64,000 nucleotides of DNA from Lachnospiraceae bacterium (GCA_015258065.1 JABZIZ010000002.1:124001-188000), one strand, 5' to 3'. Positions 51,195 to 60,443 are shown, counted from the stretch's first letter. Translations and numbers: made by a program. Notes: generated from the letters alone by a model not told the origin.

Positions 51195-53201
51195 ATGAAT
51201 TTAAATTCCTCTACTCTTGATGAGAATCGCAAACGAGACTGGAAAAAAGAATCCTCTGTTTCTAACGATTTTAGCTCAGAAAACTATGATTGCATCGTGA
51301 TCGGATCCGGTCATGCCGGATGCGAAGCTGCTTTATGTTGTGCCAGACTCGGTTTTGAGACGCTTCTTTTTACATTAAGCACTGATCAGATTGCTTTCAT
51401 GCCCTGTAATCCTCATATCGGAGGATCTTCTAAAGGTCACTTGGTAAGAGAAATTGACGCGCTTGGTGGAGAAATGGGCAGGAATATTGATAAAACATTT
51501 TTGCAGTCCAAGATGTTGAATCAATCAAAGGGTCCTGCCGTGCATTCTCTTCGTGCGCAAGCCGATAAGAGTGCGTACTCTCTTTCCATGAAACATGTAT
51601 TGGAAAGTCAGACACATCTTCACCTCAAGCAAGGAGAAGTGGTTCAGATTCTTTGGGATGATTTAAATTCTTCTGATGCAAATGATTTGGTGAATCAGGG
51701 TTACTCAAAGAAAATAAAAGGAGTCGTCTCATATTCCGGAATCACTTATTGTGCTAAGACAGTGATACTGTGTACCGGTACTTATCTTCAATCAAGATGT
51801 TTGTGTGGGGAAGCAATTACTTATACCGGTCCCAATGGGATGCAGCCTTCGAATCTATTATCTGCCTCTCTTCGTGAAGCAGGCGTTGGTCTGCGACGAT
51901 TTAAGACGGGAACTCCTGCCAGAATGTCTTCAGATAGCATTGATTTTTCTAAGATGGAAGAGCAGTGCGGAGATGTTCCGGTAACTCCCTTTTCTTTTTC
52001 GACGGATCCCGCTTCTGTACAAAAAGAGCAGGTTAAGTGCTATCTGACTTATACGAACGAGAAAACGCACGAAATTATACGAAATAACATTCATCGCTCT
52101 CCCATCTATTCCGGTGTGATCGAGGGGGTGGGTCCCAGGTACTGTCCATCAATTGAGGATAAGGTCGTGAAATTTCCGGATCGGAAACGGCATCAGGTTT
52201 TTATTGAACCGGAGGGTTTATATACCAATGAAATGTATGTAGACGGGATGTCCTCATCCCTGCCGGAAGATGTGCAGCAAGCAATGTATAAAACGGTGCC
52301 CGGCCTGGAACATTGCCATATCGTAAAAAATGCTTATGCGATTGAATACGATTGTCTGGTCCCGGGTCAGTTATCGCTAACACTTGAAATTCGATCTATT
52401 CGAGGTCTGTTCTCTGCCGGTCAATTTAATGGAAGCAGCGGCTATGAGGAAGCTGCTGCGCAAGGTCTGTATGCGGCTATCAATGCATGTAGGCAAATGC
52501 AAAAGAAAGATCCCTTTTATATTGACCGATCGGAAGGATACATCGGTGTTCTTGTAGATGATCTTGTTACAAAATATAATACGGAACCTTATCGTATGAT
52601 GACTTCTCGTGCGGAGTACAGACTTCTTTTAAGGCAGGATAATGCGGATCTTAGATTAACAAAAAAGGGATTCGAGTGTGGTTTAATTTCATCAAAGAGG
52701 ATGAAAGAAATTGAAATCAAGCAACAGCAGATATTGTCCGAAATAGATAGACTGAAGCAGGTCAAAGTAGGAGCTTCCGACTGTGTGCAGAATTTCATGC
52801 GTGTGCACCAATCTCCTTTGTTAAAAACGGCTTGTTCTTTGGCGGAGCTAATGTGCAGACCAGAACTGAATTATCGAGATCTCAAGGAGCTGGATCCGAA
52901 TCGAATTCCACTTCCTGAACAGGTGATTGAGCAGGTTGAGATTCAAATTAAATACGAAGGCTATATCGAGCGGCAGGAAAGGCAGATTGCACAGTTCAAA
53001 AAGTTAGAGCGACGACTCATTCCGGATTCGATTCATTATGATGAAATTTCTTCCTTGCGAATAGAGGCAAGGCAGAAGTTGAAAGAGTTTAGACCGAAGA
53101 ATATCGGACAGGCAAGTCGAATCGGCGGCGTTAATCCGGCAGATATTTCCGTGTTGATTATTTATTTGCAGGCACATAAAGATGAGGATCGGATGGAGTG
53201 A
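51195..53201 (+). CDS. mnmG: tRNA uridine modification enzyme MnmG (GidA)
   Basis: FAD enzyme of 668 residues, partner of MnmE. The dinucleotide motif is CIVIGSGHAGCEAALCCARL. CNPHIGGSSKGHLVREIDALGG and RFKTGTPARM are diagnostic, as is GQFNGSSGYEEAAAQG. A polar N-terminal extension of about 30 residues precedes the FAD motif and is longer than in most homologues. AAAGGAAA precedes the ATG. The gene is 60 bp after mnmE. Confidence 0.97.
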   Translation: MNLNSSTLDENRKRDWKKESSVSNDFSSENYDCIVIGSGHAGCEAALCCARLGFETLLFTLSTDQIAFMPCNPHIGGSSKGHLVREIDALGGEMGRNIDKTFLQSKMLNQSKGPAVHSLRAQADKSAYSLSMKHVLESQTHLHLKQGEVVQILWDDLNSSDANDLVNQGYSKKIKGVVSYSGITYCAKTVILCTGTYLQSRCLCGEAITYTGPNGMQPSNLLSASLREAGVGLRRFKTGTPARMSSDSIDFSKMEEQCGDVPVTPFSFSTDPASVQKEQVKCYLTYTNEKTHEIIRNNIHRSPIYSGVIEGVGPRYCPSIEDKVVKFPDRKRHQVFIEPEGLYTNEMYVDGMSSSLPEDVQQAMYKTVPGLEHCHIVKNAYAIEYDCLVPGQLSLTLEIRSIRGLFSAGQFNGSSGYEEAAAQGLYAAINACRQMQKKDPFYIDRSEGYIGVLVDDLVTKYNTEPYRMMTSRAEYRLLLRQDNADLRLTKKGFECGLISSKRMKEIEIKQQQILSEIDRLKQVKVGASDCVQNFMRVHQSPLLKTACSLAELMCRPELNYRDLKELDPNRIPLPEQVIEQVEIQIKYEGYIERQERQIAQFKKLERRLIPDSIHYDEISSLRIEARQKLKEFRPKNIGQASRIGGVNPADISVLIIYLQAHKDEDRME

Positions 53202-53203
53202 AG

Positions 53204-53974
53204 ATGGATTCTTTTTCTCAATTTATTGAAGATTGTAAATTTCTGCATTTTGATCCGACGATGGAACAGTTGGATCAGCTTCTGGATTTCTTTGAACTTA
53301 TGACTGACTATAATAAAAAGGTTAATCTGACAACGATTACCGATTTTGAGGAAGTATGTAAGCTTCATTTTTTGGATAGTCTTATTCCTTTTGTCTTACC
53401 GGAGGATATTTTTCCATTTCCAAGACTCTCTTGTGAAAAAATGATTGATGTTGGAACGGGTGCCGGTTTTCCCGGAATACCGCTAAAGATTTTTTTTCCA
53501 GATATTCGCTTAACTCTGATGGATTCGCTCCAAAAAAGATTAACCTTTTTAGATGAGGTGATTCTCTCGCTTTCTCTTAACCGGAAGGGAGAAATCCAAA
53601 CGCTCCATGGTAGAGCGGAAGAGCTTTCTGCACCTGCCAAAAAACTGAGACAGGCCGTTCCGATTTATCGAGAATCTTTTGATTTTGTTGTTTCGAGAGC
53701 TGTTGCAAATCTTTCCACCTTATCAGAGTACTGTATTCCTTTTGTTAAAATAAATGGATTTTTCCTTTCTTATAAAGCGGGCCATGTGGAAGATGAAGTT
53801 CAACAGGCAGTAAAAGCGATTTCTCTTCTTGGCGGTGAGATCATACAGGCTTATCCATATACATTGCCAAATTCAGAAATACAGCGTAGTATTATTCTTA
53901 TACAAAAAAGGAGGTCTACTCCGAGTGAATACCCTCGAAAGCCGGGGCTTCCATCAAAGAAACCTTTAAGGTAG
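53204..53974 (+). CDS. rsmG: 16S rRNA (guanine-N7) methyltransferase RsmG
   Basis: SAM enzyme of 256 residues that methylates G527 of 16S rRNA. NKKVNLTTITDFEEV and the SAM motif MIDVGTGAGFPGIPLKI are typical, as are DSLQKRLTFLDEV and FDFVVSRAVANL. The ATG at 53204 has GGAG upstream; a GTG at 53198 overlaps the mnmG stop. It is the last gene before the parS region. Confidence 0.95.
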   Translation: MDSFSQFIEDCKFLHFDPTMEQLDQLLDFFELMTDYNKKVNLTTITDFEEVCKLHFLDSLIPFVLPEDIFPFPRLSCEKMIDVGTGAGFPGIPLKIFFPDIRLTLMDSLQKRLTFLDEVILSLSLNRKGEIQTLHGRAEELSAPAKKLRQAVPIYRESFDFVVSRAVANLSTLSEYCIPFVKINGFFLSYKAGHVEDEVQQAVKAISLLGGEIIQAYPYTLPNSEIQRSIILIQKRRSTPSEYPRKPGLPSKKPLR

Positions 53975-53980
53975 GCACTT

Positions 53981-54012
53981 TTCAAAAATGTTTCACGTGA
54001 AACATTTTTGAA
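53981..54012. promoter_or_regulatory. parS site 1 within a 32-bp perfect palindrome
   Basis: The consensus ParB site TGTTTCACGTGAAACA is at 53989-54004 without mismatch. Its flanks extend the symmetry to 53981-54012, which could also fold as a hairpin at the end of the rsmG transcript. Confidence 0.97.
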
Positions 54013-54311
54013 AATCATATTCTGTACTACAAGATATAGAATTTTTTATATAAATGAGAGTAATGCTTGTGTTTATCAAAAATGAATTTAAATGTTTCAC
54101 GTGAAACATTTAAAAATAAGGGTCTAGGTTATAATAATCCACAAGAATGCTCAAAGAAATCTGCAAGTGAATGATATCAAAACATGCAGAAGAATAGATG
54201 AAGGAATCAAAGCCTGCAAAGGATATAGTTGCAAGTAACGCAAGCAATCCTATTTCAAAGAGTGTCAGAGTCTTATGACATTTACAATATAACAAAAAAG
54301 AGGAGTGAAAT
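54013..54311. other. AT-rich leader of the parAB operon
   Basis: About 300 bp without a gene, holding the second parS site and AT-rich DNA. A TATAAT lies at 54130-54135 whose -35 position would fall in the flank of parS site 2, and a near DnaA box (TAATCCACA) follows directly. GAGGAG precedes the parA ATG. Confidence 0.6.
54087..54114. promoter_or_regulatory. parS site 2 within a 28-bp perfect palindrome
   Basis: TGTTTCACGTGAAACA at 54093-54108, with symmetric TTTAAA flanks extending the palindrome to 54087-54114. Confidence 0.97.
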
Positions 54312-55082
54312 ATGGGGAAGATCATCGCAATTGCAAACCAGAAAGGGGGAGTCGGGAAAACAACAACAACGATAAACCTTTCAGCAGCAATGGCAGAGCA
54401 AGGAAAAAAAGTTCTGGTCATTGACATGGATCCACAGGGAAATACCACCAGTGGGTTCGGAATGGATAAGAATGAAAGAGATAATACGGTCTATGAACTT
54501 ATGCTTGGGGAAAAGGGGATTCATGACTGTATTCAAAAAAACATTGAGGCTGGTGTAGACCTTCTGCCGGCAAATGTTAACTTGGCAGCAGCAGAGATCG
54601 AGTTAATTGATGAAAAAGGAAAAGAATACATTTTAAAAAAGGAGGCGGATAAGGTTAAGGAAGAATATGATTATGTCATCATTGACTGTCCGCCTTCTCT
54701 CAGCATGTTAACCATTAACGCCATGACAACGGCTGATACTGTTTTGGTTCCCATTCAGTGCGAGTACTATGCGCTGGAGGGATTAAGCCAACTCATGAGA
54801 ACCGTTGCACTTGTAAAGGAAAGATTAAATCAAAAACTTGGAATAGAAGGAATCGTTTTCACCATGTACGACGGGAGAACCAATCTGTCCTTGCAGGTTG
54901 TCGAAAATGTAAAAAATCATATTCAAGAGCGTGTTTTTAAGACTATCATTCCCAGAAATATTAGACTGGCGGAAGCTCCCAGTTATGGAAAGCCGATCAA
55001 TTTGTATGAACCACGAAGCGCAGGAGCAGAAGCCTATCGCCTTCTAGCAGAAGAGATAATGGAGGATAATGATCGTAAATGA
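54312..55082 (+). CDS. parA: Chromosome partitioning ATPase ParA (Soj)
   Basis: Walker-type ATPase of 256 residues. The deviant Walker A is ANQKGGVGKTTTTINL, the A' region is VIDMDPQGNTTSG and Walker B is VIIDCPPSL. It works with ParB and parS in origin segregation and regulates DnaA in Bacillus. The stop overlaps the parB start (ATGA). Confidence 0.97.
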   Translation: MGKIIAIANQKGGVGKTTTTINLSAAMAEQGKKVLVIDMDPQGNTTSGFGMDKNERDNTVYELMLGEKGIHDCIQKNIEAGVDLLPANVNLAAAEIELIDEKGKEYILKKEADKVKEEYDYVIIDCPPSLSMLTINAMTTADTVLVPIQCEYYALEGLSQLMRTVALVKERLNQKLGIEGIVFTMYDGRTNLSLQVVENVKNHIQERVFKTIIPRNIRLAEAPSYGKPINLYEPRSAGAEAYRLLAEEIMEDNDRK

Positions 55083-55963
55083 GCGCCAAAAGAGGACTTG
55101 GCAAAGGAATCGATTCCTTAATTCCGGTAAAGAGTGAGCCCGAGCAAACCAGTCAGGATATCCAACAAGAGGGAGACAAGGTAATGGTTAGTCTCAGCTT
55201 GGTGGAACCAAACAGAAAGCAGCCCAGAAAAAGCTTCAACGAAGATAAGCTGGAGGAACTTGCAGACTCGATCAAGCAGCAAGGCGTGTTGATCCCGCTG
55301 ATGGTGAGACACAACGGCAATATGTTTGAAATCATTGCCGGGGAGCGAAGGTGGCGTGCATCCAAAAAAGCTGGATTGAAAGAAATTCCGGTCATTATCC
55401 GGGACGATCTGACGGAAGAACAGATTTTTGAAATCCAGTTAATCGAGAATATACAAAGAGAGGATTTAAATCCGATCGAGGAAGCACTGGGGTATGAGAG
55501 ACTGATCAAAGAATTTCACATGAAACAGGATGAGGTTGCAGAGAAAGTCTCTAAAAGCAGAGTAGCCATTACAAATTCCATGAGGCTTTTAAAACTTAGC
55601 CCGGAAGTACAGCAAATGGTGATTGATGAAAAGCTGACGACAGGACATGCAAGAGCACTGATTTCAGTTGAGGATCCGGAGAAACAGATTGCGTTGGCTG
55701 AAAGAATCTTTGATGAGAAGCTGAGCGTCCGGGAAGCGGAAAAAATCGTCAAGCAACTGGACAAACCGGTGAAGGAAAAGGCAGAAAAAAAGAAGAACGA
55801 CAGCTTGGAGGCAGTCTACAGAGATCTGGAAGAGAGATGTAAAAATGCGGTAGGAACAAAGGTGGATATTATATCGAAAGAAGATGGAGCAGGTAAAATA
55901 GAAATCGAATTTTATACACCAGATGATCTTGAAAAAATAACGGACCGGTTAATGAGGGGGTGA
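55079..55963 (+). CDS. parB: Chromosome partitioning CTPase ParB (Spo0J)
   Basis: 294 residues. RGLGKGIDSLIP is the ParA-stimulating N-terminus. The CTP-binding region has IAGERRWRASKKAGL and QLIENIQREDLNPIEEA. The helix-turn-helix has DEVAEKVSKSRVAITNSMRL, and a C-terminal dimer domain ends the protein. It binds the two parS sites upstream. Confidence 0.97.
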   Translation: MSAKRGLGKGIDSLIPVKSEPEQTSQDIQQEGDKVMVSLSLVEPNRKQPRKSFNEDKLEELADSIKQQGVLIPLMVRHNGNMFEIIAGERRWRASKKAGLKEIPVIIRDDLTEEQIFEIQLIENIQREDLNPIEEALGYERLIKEFHMKQDEVAEKVSKSRVAITNSMRLLKLSPEVQQMVIDEKLTTGHARALISVEDPEKQIALAERIFDEKLSVREAEKIVKQLDKPVKEKAEKKKNDSLEAVYRDLEERCKNAVGTKVDIISKEDGAGKIEIEFYTPDDLEKITDRLMRG

Positions 55964-55968
55964 GAACA

Positions 55969-56502
55969 ATGACAGGGGTGAACTCGATTCTCAAAATCGT
56001 AGGGGGTCCAGAGATTGTTTTATTTGCGCTGGTTCTATGCTTATTCATCATTGAAATAGTACAAGGCGTTAAGATCTCAAAGATGAAGAAAACATGGCTG
56101 AAATTCATGAAAGGAAAAGGAGCAGCATCCTTAGAATCAGAGATATCGGATCTCTTTCAAGATAATCAGTACTTCAGCCAGGCAATTGAACAAAACAAGC
56201 AGGATGTTACCGAAATCAGAAAAACGTTAAAAAGTGCATATCAGAAGGTCGGCATTGTCAAATATGATGCGTTCAACCAAATGGGAGGACAACTGTCCTA
56301 TGCACTGGCGATGCTGAATGAAAAAGATTGTGGTTTTGTTCTTAATTCCGTGCATAGTGCTGAGGGCTGTTATTCTTATATTAAATCCATTCATAACCAA
56401 GAAAGTGACATTGAACTTGGTATAGAGGAAGCAGAAGCACTGAACAAAGCTCTTAATCGTAGTGGAGAAAGAGAGAATAAAGAAAGGAAGAGACATGATT
56501 GA
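55969..56502 (+). CDS. DUF4446 family membrane-anchored protein
   Basis: 177 residues with one N-terminal membrane helix (IVLFALVLCLFIIEIVQG) and a soluble domain. The core SAYQKVGIVKYDAFNQMGGQLSYALA (given in parts) and GFVLNSVHSAEGCYSYIKS is the DUF4446 signature. The family is commonly found after parB in Clostridia; function unknown. GAGGGGG precedes the ATG; an alternative GTG at 55960 overlaps parB. The end overlaps serS by 8 bp. Confidence 0.85.
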   Translation: MTGVNSILKIVGGPEIVLFALVLCLFIIEIVQGVKISKMKKTWLKFMKGKGAASLESEISDLFQDNQYFSQAIEQNKQDVTEIRKTLKSAYQKVGIVKYDAFNQMGGQLSYALAMLNEKDCGFVLNSVHSAEGCYSYIKSIHNQESDIELGIEEAEALNKALNRSGERENKERKRHD

Positions 56503-57775
56503 TATCAGACTGATTAGAGAAAATCCGGATGTTGTAAGGGAAAATATTCGAAAGAAATTCCAGGATGAAAAGCTTCCTCTGGTGGATGAGGTAATCGAAC
56601 TGGATAAGAAGAGCAGAAATTACCAGCAGGAGGCAGATGAGCTTCGAGCAAAAAGGAATCAAATATCGAAGGAAATCGGCGGCCTGATGAAGTCCGGCAA
56701 AAAAGAAGAAGCAGAAGAAAAAAAGAATGAAGTCAATGCTTTTTCAAAACGGTTGGAAGAATTAGAAGAGCTGGAAATCAAAACGCAGGAAGAAGTCACC
56801 AAAAGAATGATGGTCATACCCCAGATCATTGACCCGTCTGTTCCTATTGGAAAAGATGATTCTGAAAACGTGGAGATCCAGAAATATGGGGAGCCAATCG
56901 TTCCGCCCTTCGAAATTCCTTACCATACGGAGATTATGGAGAGTTTAAGCGGAATCGACCTGGATGCTGCCAGGAGAGTCGCAGGAAATGGGTTCTATTA
57001 TTTACTGGGTGATATGGCAAGACTTCACTCTGCGGTTCTCACCTATGCGAGAGATTTCATGATTGATCGGGGATTTACCTATGTGATTCCTCCTTTTATG
57101 ATCCATGGCGATGTCGTAGAAGGCGTCATGAGTTTCCCGGAAATGGATGCCATGATGTATAAGATTGAGGGCGAAGATTTATATCTGATCGGAACGAGTG
57201 AGCACTCCATGATCGGAAGATTTAAGGGAGAAATCCTAAAGGAAGAAGAATTGCCTCAGACACTAACCAGCTACTCCCCTTGCTTTAGAAAAGAAAAGGG
57301 TTCCCATGGATTAGAAGAAAGAGGCGTCTATCGCATCCACCAGTTTGAAAAGCAGGAAATGATCGTTGTTTGTAAGCCGGAAGAGTCGCCGATGTGGTAC
57401 GACAGATTATGGCAGAATACAGTCGATCTGTTTCGTTCTTTGGACATTCCGGTTAGAACGCTGGAATGCTGCTCGGGAGATCTGGCTGACCTCAAAGTGA
57501 AATCTTGTGACGTAGAAGCCTGGTCTCCGCGTCAGAAGAAGTATTTTGAAGTGGGAAGCTGTTCCAATCTGGGAGACGCACAAGCAAGAAGGTTGAAGAT
57601 TAGAATCAAAGGTGAAAAAGGAAATTATTTACCACACACATTAAACAATACCTGTGTGGCACCGCCTAGGATGCTGATCGCCTTCCTTGAGAATAATCTG
57701 CAGGAGGATGGAAGCATTCGAATTCCAAAAGTTTTGCAGCCATATATGGGCGGAAAAGAGTTTTTAAAGAAATAA
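56495..57775 (+). CDS. serS: Serine--tRNA ligase
   Basis: Class II synthetase of 426 residues. MIDIRLIRENPDVVRENI begins the N-terminal coiled arm (about 30-100). Motif 2 is CFRKEKGSHGLEERGVYRIHQF and motif 3 lies near NTCVAPPRMLIAFLE. The ATG at 56495 has AAGGAAG upstream; the frame is open earlier but that part overlaps DUF4446. Confidence 0.97.
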   Translation: MIDIRLIRENPDVVRENIRKKFQDEKLPLVDEVIELDKKSRNYQQEADELRAKRNQISKEIGGLMKSGKKEEAEEKKNEVNAFSKRLEELEELEIKTQEEVTKRMMVIPQIIDPSVPIGKDDSENVEIQKYGEPIVPPFEIPYHTEIMESLSGIDLDAARRVAGNGFYYLLGDMARLHSAVLTYARDFMIDRGFTYVIPPFMIHGDVVEGVMSFPEMDAMMYKIEGEDLYLIGTSEHSMIGRFKGEILKEEELPQTLTSYSPCFRKEKGSHGLEERGVYRIHQFEKQEMIVVCKPEESPMWYDRLWQNTVDLFRSLDIPVRTLECCSGDLADLKVKSCDVEAWSPRQKKYFEVGSCSNLGDAQARRLKIRIKGEKGNYLPHTLNNTCVAPPRMLIAFLENNLQEDGSIRIPKVLQPYMGGKEFLKK

Positions 57776-57798
57776 AACTGCTACCGGTGAATGAAAAC

Positions 57799-57878
57799 GA
57801 CAAGAACAGGAGCAGACAAGAACAGGAGCAGACAAGAACGGGAGCGAACAAGAACGGGAGCGAACAAGAACGTACGTT
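57799..57878. repeat. 16-bp tandem array between serS and the DUF3881 gene
   Basis: Four full 16-bp units plus a fifth degenerate one, consensus GACAAGAACAGGAGCA. Each unit holds an AGGAG or GGGAG motif. The array lies entirely in the leader; the true ribosome site of the next gene (AAAAGGAA) is about 20 bp further on. Confidence 0.93.
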
Positions 57879-57907
57879 CGAATCAAACCAAAGAAAAGGA
57901 ATCATCT

Positions 57908-59032
57908 ATGGTACATCGATATTTGAGGGCGATCGGGTTTTCTGAGGTAATCAGCAGAAAACAGGTGCAGGAATTGATCCGGGAAACGATTCATCATCCT
58001 ACAGAAAGTGACGATTGCTATGTGATGGATTCGGACGGGTTATGGAGGTGGAAGGATCCGGCGAGAGAGGGGATCATCTCCAAAACAGGTTTTGATCTTC
58101 CTGTTACAGAGAAGGGGATCAGGAAAAAAGAATGGAGCATGGAGCCGAAAGCAGGCTTCATAGCCCTGGATTATAAACGGCTCTATGCGCCGGGAATAGG
58201 CCTCTGTGTTTGTGGAGAAAGAGAAGAGGAGTTGGATGAGGAATATGCAGAATTTCGGGAGGAATTCTGCTTCCCGTTTCTACTGCCCGAGGATGTCAGT
58301 GTAGTGGATGAGGTCCATGTGGAGAGACATCTTGCGGATGGATCCTTTTCCGGAATCTGCGATGACTCCAGGCTGGGAGTATCCCTGATTTTTTATTTGC
58401 AGAATCGAATTCCCTATCTAAAAATGAGAACGGGAGCAGATATGATGAGACCATACTCACGTCCTCTTTTTCTCCCCTCAGAAGGGGAGGGAAAACCAGA
58501 TTTAGATGAAAGCAACAAACCGGGTGATTTTCTTCACCATTGCAAAACCGAGGTTTCGCTTTCTGCGCTATCCATTGAAGGAAGCATTTTGATGCCAATC
58601 CAAAAGACGCCGCAAGAGAAAAGGAAACTGAGGAAGAGGGCGCTGAATCGATATCACATGATTATGAAGGCAAAAAAAGGGAACGAGTCTGCCATTGAGA
58701 GCCTGACACTCAGCGATATGGATACCTACGCAAATATCACGAACCAATTAAAGACAAATGATGTGCTTTCTCTTGTGGATTCTTTCTTTATGCCCAACGG
58801 AGCGGAATGCGATCTCTATACGGTTTTAGGAGAGATCGAACAACATAAAAGGGTGGTCAATGAAAAGACAGGAGAAATCCTGCATCTGATGAAAATTTTA
58901 TGCAATGATCTTCGATTCAACCTCTGTATCAATGAGTTGGATTTAATGGGAGAGCCGGCGATAGGAAGACGGTTTAAGGGAAATATCTGGCTGCAGGGTG
59001 TACTGAAGCAGGAAGGATTCTCTGTGGTATGA
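57908..59032 (+). CDS. DUF3881 family protein
   Basis: 374 residues, soluble, no signal peptide. MVHRYLRAIGFSEVISRKQV matches the start of the DUF3881 family, which is largely confined to Lachnospiraceae and relatives; function unknown. The middle has acidic stretches (EREEELDEEYAEFREEF) and the C-terminal part is helical. The start at 57908 has AAAAGGAA upstream. The frame is also open through the upstream tandem array, which would give an Arg/Lys-rich 39-residue extension that is probably not translated. Confidence 0.8.
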   Translation: MVHRYLRAIGFSEVISRKQVQELIRETIHHPTESDDCYVMDSDGLWRWKDPAREGIISKTGFDLPVTEKGIRKKEWSMEPKAGFIALDYKRLYAPGIGLCVCGEREEELDEEYAEFREEFCFPFLLPEDVSVVDEVHVERHLADGSFSGICDDSRLGVSLIFYLQNRIPYLKMRTGADMMRPYSRPLFLPSEGEGKPDLDESNKPGDFLHHCKTEVSLSALSIEGSILMPIQKTPQEKRKLRKRALNRYHMIMKAKKGNESAIESLTLSDMDTYANITNQLKTNDVLSLVDSFFMPNGAECDLYTVLGEIEQHKRVVNEKTGEILHLMKILCNDLRFNLCINELDLMGEPAIGRRFKGNIWLQGVLKQEGFSVV

Positions 59033-59063
59033 AAAATTTAAATGCAAAAATGCGAATCTGTGG

Positions 59064-59069
59064 TATAAT
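59064..59069 (+). promoter_or_regulatory. Extended -10 promoter of tRNA-Arg
   Basis: TGGTATAAT gives an extended -10 (TATAAT at 59064-59069) 41 bases before the tRNA; the -35 is weak. Confidence 0.6.
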
Positions 59070-59109
59070 GGATTTGCTTCCCAAAAGGGAGAGCATATAG
59101 ATTGATTGT

Positions 59110-59183
59110 GTATGGGTAGCTCAGCTGGATAGAGCACACGCCTCCTAAGCGTGGGGTCGGGGGTTCGAATCCCCTCTCGTACA
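59110..59183 (+). tRNA. tRNA-Arg (anticodon CCT)
   Basis: A 74-base cloverleaf. The acceptor stem GTATGGG/CTCGTAC has two G-T pairs and discriminator A. The anticodon stem is CACGC/GCGTG, and the loop CTCCTAA gives CCT. CCA is not encoded. It reads AGG. Confidence 0.96.
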
Positions 59184-59194
59184 TGACACAGGAG

Positions 59195-59230
59195 AAAGAA
59201 AGCGATTGCAATCAGTCGCTTTCTTTTTTT
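59195..59230 (+). terminator. Terminator of tRNA-Arg
   Basis: AGAAAGCGA (59197-59205) pairs with TCGCTTTCT (59216-59224), followed by a T-run. The stop codon of the LysE gene is 3 bp further, so the hairpin may serve both strands. Confidence 0.9.
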
Positions 59231-59232
59231 GC

Positions 59233-59841
59233 TTATTCCAGCAGCATACTGACGGCACAGAGAAAAAGTGAAAAAGCCATGATCGCATTAACAATCTTAC
59301 GGTGGCCGGTATAAAAGCGGGAGAGCTTCACACCGGAAAAGAGCCAAACCAAATTGCAGATCGGACCGGTAAATGGAAGAAGAAAGCCTACCGCCAGGAG
59401 AGAGAGCAAATCACTCCGATAAGGGAGAATGTAACCGGTTAGGGCACTCAAGCAGAAGATAATGATCTTTACATTGGTCAGTTGAAGAAGAAAACCAAAC
59501 AGAAACGTTCCATCCTGGAGACTCTTTTGATTCGTTGTTTTTACACATTCTTTGGTCGGGTCTTCCTGGTCGGTTAAAACGTGGAAGGCAAGATAAAGAA
59601 TATAGGCAGCGCCCACAAAGGTAAAAAGCCGGACATATTTTTGAAAAGCGGTGCCAATAAGCCATGTGATGAAAGAAGAGGCAACCGAGATCGTCATATA
59701 TCCAAGAAATAGGCCTCGCCACTGGAGAAGGGCGGCCTTTCGTCCCTTCCGAATAGCAGTAGAAAGGGAGCAGATGTTGGCTGGGCCCGGTGTGATGCCG
59801 GCGACAAAACTATAATATAAGAAAGGGAGAATAGAAGCCAT
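59233..59841 (-). CDS. LysE/RhtB family amino acid exporter
   Basis: Integral membrane protein of 202 residues with six helices. SFVAGITPGPANICSLSTAIR is the family signature with the conserved GPxxxxxxxxxxxxGR-type pattern, and QLTNVKIIIFCLSAL is the typical mid-protein motif. The start at 59841 has AAAGGAAAC upstream and gives normal family length; a longer frame would overlap the upstream gene. It is 68 bp after the hemerythrin-like gene on the same strand. The exported amino acid is unknown. Confidence 0.9.
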   Translation of the reverse strand: MASILPFLYYSFVAGITPGPANICSLSTAIRKGRKAALLQWRGLFLGYMTISVASSFITWLIGTAFQKYVRLFTFVGAAYILYLAFHVLTDQEDPTKECVKTTNQKSLQDGTFLFGFLLQLTNVKIIIFCLSALTGYILPYRSDLLSLLAVGFLLPFTGPICNLVWLFSGVKLSRFYTGHRKIVNAIMAFSLFLCAVSMLLE

Positions 59842-59909
59842 AGAGCCGTTTCCTTTAAATCGAGGCGAAAATAAATCGGAAGAGAAGCAGTCAAGGAAAA
59901 GAAACCAAC

Positions 59910-60443
59910 TCACTTCCTGGTAACAAGATCAATATAATTTGGAAAGGTAATATCGTCTTCTTTAGAAATATGAACCGAGAGATCTGTGAAAAGTTCCTCC
60001 AGGAGTTCACGTAGCAGATTCCAATCCGGTGTCTCAAAAAGATGCATCCTGCTCTTCAGAGAATCCATTTTCTTCTCCTGCTCTCGATGTTCGCTTGTAA
60101 GAGCATCCACTTCTTTAATCGTCTCACTGTCGTAGGTCAGATGGATATACATGAGAGGGAAGACAATCTGTTCTTCTTTATCAAAATGGGTGAGCAGCGT
60201 CTCCTTTGCATCTGTAAAATCATCAAGAAAATGGCGGATTCGAGGATCCGGCTTTAAATGTAGAGAATCTTCAAGAAGATCGGTGATTTGACTGACTAAT
60301 TCTCTCTCTCTATCATGATGTTTGCGTTGCAGATCCTCCAACTGATCACGGTAGGAAAGCTTTCGATAATCGGCGAGGGGATCGGGTACACCTTCCTTGT
60401 CCCCATTTAATAAATCATCTAATGAAAAAGTCTGTACAATCAT
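59910..60443 (-). CDS. Hemerythrin-like (HHE) domain protein
   Basis: Cytoplasmic four-helix protein of 177 residues. Metal-ligand positions are visible as KHHDRERE, LTHFDKEEQIVFP, TSEHREQEKK and VHISKEDDITFP, the HxxxE pattern of HHE cation-binding domains. Such proteins carry a di-iron centre that senses or handles O2, NO or iron. AAAGGAC precedes the ATG, and a promoter lies at 60484-60513. It precedes the LysE gene. Confidence 0.87.
   Translation of the reverse strand: MIVQTFSLDDLLNGDKEGVPDPLADYRKLSYRDQLEDLQRKHHDRERELVSQITDLLEDSLHLKPDPRIRHFLDDFTDAKETLLTHFDKEEQIVFPLMYIHLTYDSETIKEVDALTSEHREQEKKMDSLKSRMHLFETPDWNLLRELLEELFTDLSVHISKEDDITFPNYIDLVTRK

Noticed and set aside
54110..54448. 112-codon minus-strand frame across the parA start
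   Set aside because: It overlaps parS and the parA coding start in antisense and has no homology cues.
57791..57907. Arg/Lys-rich N-terminal extension of the DUF3881 protein
   Set aside because: It is encoded by the tandem array; a good ribosome site and the family-typical N-terminus begin at 57908.
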